NCBI GenBank assembly: GCA_030152565.1
Contig: JASLJE010000048.1
Coordinates: 1 to 10,801, forward strand
Direction of reading: 5' to 3'
From: Peptoniphilaceae bacterium
GTDB taxonomy: Bacteria; Bacillota; Clostridia; Tissierellales; Peptoniphilaceae
Length of the DNA stretch: 10,801 nucleotides
Shown: positions 1-5,479 of the stretch, piece by piece
How positions within the stretch are numbered: the stretch's first letter is position 1
How the letters are laid out: every line of letters begins with the position of its first letter
Notes under the pieces: model-generated
Database searches by the model: none
What the model saw: the letters and a program-made list of their open reading frames with translations, nothing else
Told to the model about the DNA's origin: nothing
Position numbers and translations under genes: made by a program

Positions 1-760
1 GTCAGCCAATATTAGCAAGGAGGACAATGTTCTTGAAATAGGGCCTGGTTTTGGTACCCTGACAGAAGAACTTTTACTCCATGCTAAAAAGGTTGTAGCC
101 ATAGAGATAGACGATAGGTTGGCAGAAGTTTTAGACTATACTCTAGAAGACTTTGACAACTTTAAGTTAATTCAGGGAGATGCCCTAAAGGTAGACTTGG
201 AAAAGATAGTAGAAGAAGAGTTTAATGGGGAGAGTTTTAAATTGGTAGCCAACCTACCCTACTATATAACTACTCCTATCATATCTAGGTTTATAGAAGA
301 GGACCTGCCAGTGGAAAGTTTAACTGTCATGGTTCAAAAGGAAGTAGCTGAGAGAATGGTTGCTTCCAAGGGATCCAAGATCTATGGCAGCCTAAGTCTT
401 TTCTTACAGTACTATTCAGACCCTAGGGTGGTAGTTAAGGCTCCTAAATCAGTTTTTATGCCTCAGCCTAAGATAGATAGTATGGTTGTTCACATGGACC
501 TAAAGGAAAGAGAAGGTGTCTGTGACAAGGACCTATTCTTTGGCCTAGTCCATGGAGGATTTAATCAAAGAAGAAAAAACATCTTAAATTCATTTACTTC
601 CAATAAGGATTTAGATCTTACTAAGGACCAATTAAAGTTAGTTTTAGAAAAATTGGGTATAGATAGTAAGAAGAGAGCGGAAGACCTGGCTTTGGAAGAC
701 TTTATAAACATTTCCAATGAGATATGTTTAAGTAGAAAAAAACCGGGTATATTAGAATAG
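1..760 (+). CDS. rsmA: 16S rRNA (adenine-N6,N6)-dimethyltransferase RsmA (KsgA), 5'-truncated by window edge
   Basis: RsmA uses S-adenosylmethionine to dimethylate two adjacent adenines in the 3' terminal hairpin of 16S rRNA during small-subunit maturation. The reading frame is open from base 2 with 253 codons visible; the family is usually about 270-295 residues, so roughly 30 N-terminal residues lie outside the window. Visible are the SAM-binding motif I (EIGPGFGTLT, visible residues 12-21), motif II ending in an acidic residue (AIEID), and the catalytic motif IV NLPYYITT at bases 251-274, the hallmark of the KsgA/Dim1 family. The remaining part is the family's helical C-terminal domain, with the NQRRKNI stretch expected there. 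An internal TTG at 119 is not a start because motifs I and II lie upstream of it. In Bacillus rsmA lies a gene or two before veg and ispE, as it does more loosely here. Confidence 0.96.
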   Translation, partial: SANISKEDNVLEIGPGFGTLTEELLLHAKKVVAIEIDDRLAEVLDYTLEDFDNFKLIQGDALKVDLEKIVEEEFNGESFKLVANLPYYITTPIISRFIEEDLPVESLTVMVQKEVAERMVASKGSKIYGSLSLFLQYYSDPRVVVKAPKSVFMPQPKIDSMVVHMDLKEREGVCDKDLFFGLVHGGFNQRRKNILNSFTSNKDLDLTKDQLKLVLEKLGIDSKKRAEDLALEDFINISNEICLSRKKPGILE

Positions 761-776
761 AGCACGAGAGTGACAT

Positions 777-808
777 TATAATATAATAATATATAAATGA
801 ATGAGGAG
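777..808 (+). promoter_or_regulatory. AT-rich -10 region and ribosome binding site of the glutaredoxin gene
   Basis: Two overlapping TATAAT hexamers (777-782 and 782-787) lie in the 57-base gap after rsmA. I find no good -35 box at 16-18 bp for either, so the promoter is tentative; transcription could also run on from rsmA. A good Shine-Dalgarno GAGGAG at 803-808 stands 9 bases before the ATG at 818. Confidence 0.35.
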
Positions 809-817
809 ATATAAACA

Positions 818-1048
818 ATGAAAAACGTAGTAGTATATTCATCAGACACATGCCCATACTGTACAGCAGTAAAGAACTTTTTAGGACAAAATAGTGTGAA
901 TTTTGAAGAAAAAAATATAACAACAAGTGTTGAAGCTAGAAATGAATTAATTCAAAAAGGTCATAGAGGAGTACCAGTAATCGTTGTAGACGGTGAAGAA
1001 GTAGTAGGCTTTGACCAAGCTAGATTAACAGACTTATTAGGATTATAA
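818..1048 (+). CDS. Glutaredoxin-like thioredoxin-fold protein (YruB/NrdH type)
   Basis: A 76-residue small redox protein that probably reduces disulfides or mixed disulfides in the cytoplasm. It shows the glutaredoxin dithiol motif C12-P-Y-C15 after a first beta strand, the cis-proline loop GVPVI (P53), and a GFD motif near the C terminus (64-66) typical of NrdH and the glutaredoxin-like YruB group of anaerobes. The length fits a minimal thioredoxin fold with no extra domain. GAGGAG is 9 bases upstream of the ATG. The gene is closed by a strong terminator 9 bases after the stop, so it is probably monocistronic or the last gene of an rsmA unit. The electron donor is not evident: no thioredoxin reductase or ribonucleotide reductase is nearby, so NrdH function proper is unproven. 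Its reading frame has a plainer codon mix (many gta, gaa, aca) than rsmA, which may reflect high expression. Confidence 0.88.
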   Translation: MKNVVVYSSDTCPYCTAVKNFLGQNSVNFEEKNITTSVEARNELIQKGHRGVPVIVVDGEEVVGFDQARLTDLLGL

Positions 1049-1057
1049 GATAAGAAA

Positions 1058-1082
1058 AGAAGCCCAAGGGCTTCTTTTTTTT
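1058..1082. terminator. Two-way intrinsic terminator between glutaredoxin and GNAT genes
   Basis: The 8-base arms AGAAGCCC (1058-1065) and GGGCTTCT (1068-1075) pair around AA (effectively 7 bp with a 4-base loop) and are followed by seven T (1076-1082). On the minus strand the same hairpin is followed by TTTC, so it can also end the convergent GNAT transcript, whose stop codon is at 1111-1113. Confidence 0.9.
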
Positions 1083-1110
1083 ACATAAAATTATAGGAGA
1101 CGGGCTTTTT

Positions 1111-1563
1111 CTATTTGTGGATATAGAGTCTTAGACTATCATCCTCTTCATCTGGCTGAACCATGGTTAAAAATTCCCAACCATATTTTTCATAAAAACT
1201 TGTGTGGTCTGTAATTAAATAGACTGGACTTATGCCCTTAGACCTTAGATCTTCTACAGCTCTGTCCAATAATTGGCCGGCAATTCCCTGGCTGCGATAA
1301 TTTTTTTCAGTATAGACTGCACAGATATTGGGAGCGAGGTCCTTTCTATTATGAAAGTCATTATCAATTACTCCCAGGCCTGCCAGTATGTGGTCTCCAT
1401 CTAGGCAAAGATACCAAGCGCATTCGGTTTTTTGGTCAAGATAGGCATCTATAGCCTCAAGATAGGCCTCTTCTGGCACCTGCCACTTGTGGTTAAACCA
1501 TTGGGCTGCCCTTTCTCTTAAGTCTGGTCTTTGTCTTAGATTAATATAAGTATATTTCTTCAT
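1111..1563 (-). CDS. GNAT family N-acetyltransferase
   Basis: A 150-residue single-domain acetyl-CoA-dependent N-acetyltransferase of unknown substrate. The acetyl-CoA pyrophosphate loop (motif A) is visible as NYRSQGIAG (88-96) after a strand AVY, followed by the helix QLLDRAVEDL. The later strand plus loop YLITDHTSFYEKYGWEF (115-131) is the typical GNAT motif B region with the FYEKYGWE signature. The N-terminal WFNHKWQVPEEAYLEAI segment resembles a Bacillota subfamily of small acetyltransferases that I recall only as uncharacterised. Start: ATG at 1561-1563 with an AGGGG ribosome site about 6 bases upstream. It lies downstream of the DUF1858 gene on the same strand, separated by that gene's terminator. 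I see no convincing promoter in the 85-base gap, so read-through or a weak promoter must serve it. Confidence 0.9.
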   Translation of the reverse strand: MKKYTYINLRQRPDLRERAAQWFNHKWQVPEEAYLEAIDAYLDQKTECAWYLCLDGDHILAGLGVIDNDFHNRKDLAPNICAVYTEKNYRSQGIAGQLLDRAVEDLRSKGISPVYLITDHTSFYEKYGWEFLTMVQPDEEDDSLRLYIHK

Positions 1564-1620
1564 ATTTGTCCCCTGGCCTATCTTTATTGCTTATAAATCT
1601 AGGCTTTTATCTTTTGATAT

Positions 1621-1650
1621 AAAAAAAAGATTATCTAAAAAGATAATCTT
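1621..1650 (-). terminator. Intrinsic terminator of the DUF1858 gene
   Basis: A perfect 10-bp stem, AAGATTATCT (1627-1636) and AGATAATCTT (1641-1650), with a 4-base loop. On the minus strand it is followed by six T (1626-1621). The stem is AT-rich, so it may be leaky. It overlaps the last two bases of the DUF1858 stop codon (1649-1651). Confidence 0.75.
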
Positions 1651-1849
1651 AGGCATTTAATTTTTCTATTAAATAGTCCACATCAATTCCGTGAACCATA
1701 GCTGCTTCTTCTAAGGTTTCCATCTGGCTGGCTGGACAACCTATACAACCTAAACCGAAATTCATTAGAACTCCAAGTGTTTGAGGTTTTAATCTAATAA
1801 CATCACCGACAACCATGTCAGCTGTAATAACTAATTTTTCCTTTTCCAT
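1649..1849 (-). CDS. DUF1858 domain protein (hybrid-cluster-protein-associated redox disulfide family)
   Basis: A 66-residue protein that is entirely one DUF1858 domain. The core reads ITADMVVGDVIRL, then a helix, then GLGCIGCPAS with the paired cysteines C35 and C38, then QMETLEEAAMVHGIDVD. This is the pattern of the family often found beside hybrid-cluster (prismane) proteins in anaerobes. The cysteine pair suggests a redox disulfide or metal-binding role; no function is established. Start choice: an ATG at 1859-1861 is in frame, but it overlaps the Shine-Dalgarno GGAGG (minus strand of 1855-1859). The ATG at 1847-1849 has that GGAGG 5 bases upstream and is preferred, giving MEKEKLVITA. A consensus-like promoter lies upstream and a terminator overlaps the stop, so it is probably a single-gene unit. 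No hybrid-cluster gene is in this window. Confidence 0.9.
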   Translation of the reverse strand: MEKEKLVITADMVVGDVIRLKPQTLGVLMNFGLGCIGCPASQMETLEEAAMVHGIDVDYLIEKLNA

Positions 1850-1876
1850 ACTTACCTCCATAGATTTTATAAGTTG

Positions 1877-1905
1877 ATTATATATTTAATAGGAATAAAG
1901 TTCAA
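1877..1905 (-). promoter_or_regulatory. Sigma-A promoter for the DUF1858 gene
   Basis: On the minus strand TTGAAC (1900-1905) is followed after exactly 17 bp by TATAAT (1877-1882), a 5/6 plus 6/6 match. Transcription would begin near 1870, leaving a short leader before GGAGG at 1855-1859. It is back to back with the aminopeptidase promoter. Confidence 0.8.
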
Positions 1906-1915
1906 GTCCAGAAAA

Positions 1916-1944
1916 TTGCAAATACATATACCAAGTGATAATAT
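1916..1944 (+). promoter_or_regulatory. Extended -10 sigma-A promoter for the M18 aminopeptidase gene
   Basis: TTGCAA (1916-1921), a 17-bp spacer ending in TGa, then TAATAT (1939-1944). The TG at 1936-1937 is in the right register for an extended -10. The surrounding AAGTGATAATATTAA is also found at the third rRNA promoter of this window. The ribosome site AAGGAG (1964-1969) lies 5 bases before the ATG. Confidence 0.65.
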
Positions 1945-1974
1945 TAAACATTATATATAGAGAAAGGAGCTTAT

Positions 1975-3354
1975 ATGACATACGAGAGAAAAAATGTTTG
2001 GCAAAGCGTCGATGAAAATGAACTAGAGAGGATAGAAAGCTACTCCAAGGACTATATGGACTTTTTATCTAGAGCAAAGACAGAGAGGTTGGCTGTTAGG
2101 GAAATTGAAAAAAAGGCCCTAGACCATGGTTTTAAAAGTCTGGATAGCTTTATAGAAGCTGGAAAGATCAGTAAGGGAGACAAGGTTTATGCCATCAATA
2201 AGGACAAGGGAATAGTTCTTATAGTAATGGGAGATGACCTGGAAGATGGAATGCACATTGTAGGATCCCACATAGACTCACCAAGGTTGGACTTAAAGCA
2301 AGTTCCTCTTTTTGAGGAAGGAAATATGGCCTACTTTAAGACCCACTACTATGGGGGAATTAAAAAATACCAATGGTTGACCCTTCCTTTAGCCCTACAT
2401 GGAGTGATCTTTAATAAGGATGGAGACAAGATAGATATATCCATAGGTGAAGAAGATGATGAACCTATTTTCTATATAAGTGATTTACTTCCTCACTTGG
2501 CTGCAGACCAAATGCAGTTAAAAGCATCAGAACTAATTAAGGGGGAACAATTAAATATAATAATTGGCCACAATAGTTTTGGTTTAGACCAGGAAGAAAA
2601 GAATCCTGTAAAGAACAATATATTAAGCTTCTTAAAGGAAAAATATAATATAGAAGAAGAAGACTTTGTAACAGCGGAAATAGAAGCAGTTCCAGCTGGA
2701 AGGGCTAGGGAAGTTGGATTTGACAGATCCCTTATAGCAGGTCACGGCCACGATGATAGGGTTTGTTCCTATGCTAACCTAGAGTCTATTATAGAAGTAG
2801 AAAATCCTGAAAAAACAGCAGTTGGACTTTTCGTAGACAAGGAAGAAATAGGATCTGTAGGTAATACAGGTATGACTTCCAAGTTCTTTGAAAATGTTGT
2901 AGCTGAACTATTAGGCCTATCCAAGGGATATTCAGGTCTAGTTTTAAGAAGGGCCATGGCCAAGTCCAAGGTTTTATCAGCCGATGTAAGTGCAGCCTAT
3001 GATCCTAACTTCCCTGATGTTTTGGAAAAGAACAATGCTTCCTACATGGGATGTGGAGTTACTATTTGCAAGTATACAGGAGCTAGGGGCAAGGGTGGTA
3101 CCAATGATGCCAATGCAGAGTTTTTACAAGAGATTAGACAAACCTTCAATAGGGAAAATGTAATTTGGCAAACAGGAGAACTTGGCAAGATAGACCAAGG
3201 TGGCGGAGGAACTATAGCCTACATCCTAGCTGAATATGGCATGGAGGTTCTAGACGTTGGAACTGGCATGTTATCCATGCATGCACCTATAGAATTAGTG
3301 AGCAAGGCAGATGCATATATGACTTATAAAGCCTATAAGGCTTTCTTGAAATAA
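1975..3354 (+). CDS. M18 family zinc aminopeptidase (aspartyl aminopeptidase type)
   Basis: A 459-residue cytosolic metallo-aminopeptidase of clan MH that removes N-terminal residues, often acidic ones in this family, from peptides. The metal-binding and catalytic residues are all visible: H99-x-D101 in GSHIDSPRLDLK, D260/D261 in GHGHDDRVCSYANLE, the catalytic and ligand pair E290-E291 in FVDKEEIGSVG, D337 in LSADVSAAYDPNF, and H436 in the C-terminal SMHAPIE. The KGGTNDANAE stretch (373-382) is also M18-like. The length matches bacterial M18 enzymes of about 430-470 residues, so it appears complete. The start ATG has AAGGAG 5 bases upstream and its own promoter. It is separated from the DUF1858 gene by a divergent regulatory region, and its TAATAG double stop runs directly into the first veg promoter, with no clear terminator between. 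Exact substrate preference cannot be read from the sequence. Confidence 0.95.
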   Translation: MTYERKNVWQSVDENELERIESYSKDYMDFLSRAKTERLAVREIEKKALDHGFKSLDSFIEAGKISKGDKVYAINKDKGIVLIVMGDDLEDGMHIVGSHIDSPRLDLKQVPLFEEGNMAYFKTHYYGGIKKYQWLTLPLALHGVIFNKDGDKIDISIGEEDDEPIFYISDLLPHLAADQMQLKASELIKGEQLNIIIGHNSFGLDQEEKNPVKNNILSFLKEKYNIEEEDFVTAEIEAVPAGRAREVGFDRSLIAGHGHDDRVCSYANLESIIEVENPEKTAVGLFVDKEEIGSVGNTGMTSKFFENVVAELLGLSKGYSGLVLRRAMAKSKVLSADVSAAYDPNFPDVLEKNNASYMGCGVTICKYTGARGKGGTNDANAEFLQEIRQTFNRENVIWQTGELGKIDQGGGGTIAYILAEYGMEVLDVGTGMLSMHAPIELVSKADAYMTYKAYKAFLK

Positions 3355-3357
3355 TAG

Positions 3358-3386
3358 TTGACAACTTTCTGTAATCAAGCTATAAT
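3358..3386 (+). promoter_or_regulatory. Veg promoter 1, full sigma-A consensus
   Basis: TTGACA (3358-3363), a spacer of exactly 17 bp, TATAAT (3381-3386): a perfect 12/12 match, immediately after the aminopeptidase stop codons. Strong tandem promoters at veg are well known from Bacillus subtilis. Confidence 0.9.
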
Positions 3387-3397
3387 AAACAGTTGAG

Positions 3398-3426
3398 TTG
3401 ACGGGGGTCAATTTCTGTGCTATAAT
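3398..3426 (+). promoter_or_regulatory. Veg promoter 2, extended -10, with -35 box inside an inverted repeat
   Basis: TTGACG (3398-3403), 17-bp spacer, TATAAT (3421-3426), with TGc immediately before the -10 hexamer (extended -10). It starts exactly 40 bp after promoter 1. The -35 box is the left arm of TTGAC-GGGG-GTCAA (3398-3411). Both veg promoters share TTTCTGT in the spacer. Confidence 0.85.
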
Positions 3427-3472
3427 TAAATGTGTTAATATTCTAAAATATAAATAAAAAAAGGGTGGTCTG

Positions 3473-3715
3473 ATGAAAAAAACAAATACATTAGGGGCTA
3501 TTAGAACTGAAGTTGAAGACAACATTGGTAAGAAAGTTATTTTAAAAGCAGACAAAGGCAGAAAGAGAATAGTAACCAAGGAAGGCGTTATAGAAAATGC
3601 ATTTCCTAGCATATTTACAGTTAAAGTTAATAATGATTTTGACGAGGAGAGAACAGTGTCCTACACTTATTCGGACGTCTTAACATCCACAGTTAGAATC
3701 AAGGTAGTTAGCTAA
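3473..3715 (+). CDS. veg: Veg protein (DUF1021)
   Basis: An 80-residue small basic protein matching Bacillus subtilis Veg (86 residues) along its whole length: an N-terminal helix, GKKVILKADKGRKR (19-32), the central ENAFPSIFTVKV segment and ERTVSYTYSDVLTSTV near the end. Veg is a small SH3-like beta-barrel protein of Bacillota, linked in B. subtilis to biofilm gene control and spore outgrowth; its molecular action is not settled, and whether this organism makes spores or biofilm is unknown. The ATG at 3473 is preceded by an imperfect AAGGGTGG ribosome site. Two strong promoters precede it and a terminator starts 4 bases after its stop. As in Bacillus, it precedes ispE, but the small acid-soluble spore protein gene sspF found between them there is absent here. 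Confidence 0.95.
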   Translation: MKKTNTLGAIRTEVEDNIGKKVILKADKGRKRIVTKEGVIENAFPSIFTVKVNNDFDEERTVSYTYSDVLTSTVRIKVVS

Positions 3716-3719
3716 TCTT

Positions 3720-3744
3720 AAGGGACTTTATAGTCCCTTTTTTT
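3720..3744 (+). terminator. Intrinsic terminator after veg
   Basis: An 8-bp perfect stem, AAGGGACT (3720-3727) with AGTCCCTT (3732-3739), loop TTAT, running into a T tract of seven (3738-3744). The ispE start codon follows 21 bases later with no visible promoter, so this hairpin probably sets how much veg transcription reaches ispE and murI. Confidence 0.88.
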
Positions 3745-3765
3745 ATCTAAAAATAGGAGTGAATT

Positions 3766-4608
3766 ATGAGACTGGAAGAGAGGGCCAGGGCCAAGATAAA
3801 CTTGAGTCTAGACGTTTTAGCCAGAAGAAAAGACGGCTACCATCAGGTGGATTTAATCATGCAGGAGATAGACTTTTACGATGACTTAAGTATAGAAAAG
3901 ACTAGTAAAAGAGGCTTTAATCTGATAGTTAATGGCCAGTTGGTTAGGTCCTATGAAGACAATTTAATCTACCAGGCCTGGAGGGAGCTAAAGGCTCTTT
4001 ATAGGGGGGACCCTTCAGTAAATATTTCTCTAGATAAGAAGATTCCTCTGGCAGCAGGCCTAGGGGGAGGATCTAGTGACTTTGCCTCAACTGTGAGGAT
4101 TTTAAATAAACTATGGGATTTAAATCTATCTAGGGATGAAATGGTAGCTCTATCTAAAAAGTATGGGGCCGACATACCATTTTTCTTTTACGGTGGAACC
4201 TATAGGGCCAGGGGGATAGGCCAGGACCTGGAAGAAATAGCTTCCTTTGGAAGTAAAAACATTATTTTAGTTAATAATGGGGAGGGGATAAGTAGCAAGG
4301 AGGCCTATGAAAACTTGGATTTAGACCAAGAGCTAGGCTCTATGGACTTGGTAGTCTCCCATCTGACAAGTAAAGATGTAAGACTATATGACATCATGTA
4401 TAATAAGATGGAAAAGTATAGTATGGAAAAAATCCCAGAAATAAGAAGGATAAAGAAAAGGCTTATGGACTTGGGGGCTAAAGTAGCCCTTATGTCAGGA
4501 TCAGGGCCAACAGTCTTTGCTGTTTTTGAAGACGATAGGACCTGGGATAGGGCCTATAGGGAACTTTTGGGTGAATATAAATATGTTATAAAGACGAGGA
4601 CGAGATAA
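3766..4608 (+). CDS. ispE: 4-diphosphocytidyl-2-C-methyl-D-erythritol kinase IspE
   Basis: A cytosolic GHMP-family kinase that phosphorylates CDP-methylerythritol with ATP in the MEP (non-mevalonate) isoprenoid pathway, which in this setting feeds undecaprenyl carrier lipid. Length 280, normal for the family. Motif 1 is ARAKINLSLDV (7-17) with K10, followed by RKDGYHQVD; motif 2 is the glycine-rich ATP loop PLAAGLGGGSSD (94-105); GADIPFF (134-140) carries the catalytic aspartate D136; motif 3 is LMSGSGPTVFAVF (242-254). All catalytic positions are present. The ribosome site AGGAG is 6 bases before ATG. It follows veg, as in Bacillus, and its TAA overlaps the murI ATG by one base (TAATG), so the two genes are translationally coupled. 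No promoter of its own is visible; read-through of the veg terminator is the likely source of transcript. Confidence 0.97.
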   Translation: MRLEERARAKINLSLDVLARRKDGYHQVDLIMQEIDFYDDLSIEKTSKRGFNLIVNGQLVRSYEDNLIYQAWRELKALYRGDPSVNISLDKKIPLAAGLGGGSSDFASTVRILNKLWDLNLSRDEMVALSKKYGADIPFFFYGGTYRARGIGQDLEEIASFGSKNIILVNNGEGISSKEAYENLDLDQELGSMDLVVSHLTSKDVRLYDIMYNKMEKYSMEKIPEIRRIKKRLMDLGAKVALMSGSGPTVFAVFEDDRTWDRAYRELLGEYKYVIKTRTR

Positions 4609-5399
4609 TGGATAAGAGAGCTATAGGAGTTTTTGACTCTGGTTTGGGAGGCATAACAGTTTTAAACAAGTTAAGAGACTGTCTACCCCATGAAGATTAC
4701 ATATATTTGGCAGACACTAAGAGGGCTCCCTATGGGGAAAAAAGTCCGGAGGAGATTTTATCCTTCAGCCAGGAAATAATTGAATATTTTCTAGACTTGG
4801 ATGTAAAGGCTATAGTAATAGCCTGTAACACTGCATCTTCCTATGGTTATGATTATCTTAAAGAAAACTATGACCTACCTATTATATCCGTCTTAGAAGG
4901 GGGAGTAGACTCTGTTGGAGATGGTGACCAAAACATTTTAGTCCTAGCTACAGAAGCGACAGTAAAGTCGTCTTCCTATAAGAAGGCCCTGGAAAAATTA
5001 GGAGTTGACAAGAAGGTGGACCAATTAGCCTGTCCCTTAATAGTTCCCATGATAGAAAAAGGAGAGCTTGATAAGGACAAGGAGAAAAAAGTTCTAAAGA
5101 CCTACTTGGACCAGGTAGATGAGAAAAAACTGGATACAGTTATTTTAGGCTGTACCCACTATCCTATATGGAAGAGGCATTTTGAAGAGCTTTTGGATCC
5201 TAGGATTAAATTAATAGATCCTGCTATAAAAACAGCCCAGGCAACCAGGGAAAAACTTGTGGACGGAGAACTTTTAAATGAAAATGAAGGTCCTGGTTTT
5301 GTAAAATACCTGACAACGGCTAATGATAACCAATTTAAAAACAACTTATTTAATATATTTAAGATAGAAAGTGAAAATATTGAACAAATAATCCTGTAA
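4608..5399 (+). CDS. murI: Glutamate racemase MurI
   Basis: A cofactor-independent racemase that makes D-glutamate from L-glutamate for the second residue of the peptidoglycan stem peptide. It is 263 residues long, typical for Gram-positive MurI. Visible are the N-terminal FDSGLGG (9-15) with D10 and S11, the APYG substrate loop (40-43), and both acid/base cysteines: C73 in IACNTAS and C182 in LGCTHYP. The start overlaps the ispE stop codon by one base; GAGG at 4596-4599, inside ispE, lies 8 bases upstream. It is followed by an 80-base gap that holds a promoter for the next gene and no convincing terminator (only a 4-bp CCTT/AAGG stem). The pairing with ispE links carrier lipid and stem-peptide precursor supply. 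Confidence 0.97.
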   Translation: MDKRAIGVFDSGLGGITVLNKLRDCLPHEDYIYLADTKRAPYGEKSPEEILSFSQEIIEYFLDLDVKAIVIACNTASSYGYDYLKENYDLPIISVLEGGVDSVGDGDQNILVLATEATVKSSSYKKALEKLGVDKKVDQLACPLIVPMIEKGELDKDKEKKVLKTYLDQVDEKKLDTVILGCTHYPIWKRHFEELLDPRIKLIDPAIKTAQATREKLVDGELLNENEGPGFVKYLTTANDNQFKNNLFNIFKIESENIEQIIL

Positions 5400-5414
5400 A
5401 TGGAGAAATCAGCC

Positions 5415-5443
5415 TTTAAATAAGGAATTCTTTAATGTATAAT
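5415..5443 (+). promoter_or_regulatory. Candidate sigma-A promoter for the SH3-VanY-like gene
   Basis: TTTAAA (5415-5420), 17-bp spacer, TATAAT (5438-5443). The -10 is perfect, the -35 a 4/6 match. A ribosome site AAAGG (5466-5470) lies 9 bases before the ATG at 5480. Confidence 0.55.
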
Positions 5444-5479
5444 ATTTAAAAAGAGACTATTATTGAAAGGTTGATATAG

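Noticed and set aside
119..121. TTG start inside rsmA
   Set aside because: SAM-binding motifs I and II are encoded upstream in the same frame, so the gene begins before the window.
565..926. Minus-strand open frames of 74 and 94 codons over the rsmA end and glutaredoxin gene
   Set aside because: They are antisense to two clear genes, are rich in hydrophobic and Ser/Leu codons typical of AT-rich antisense frames, and have no recognisable family.
1859..1861. Upstream ATG as the DUF1858 start (adds MEVS)
   Set aside because: It overlaps the GGAGG ribosome site that serves the next in-frame ATG at 1847-1849.
3328..3344. Perfect 7-bp hairpin AAAGCCT-ATA-AGGCTTT at the end of the aminopeptidase gene, as a terminator
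   Set aside because: It lies within the coding sequence (Lys-Ala-Tyr-Lys-Ala-Phe codon repeat) and is not followed by a T tract, only TTTC; termination there is unlikely.
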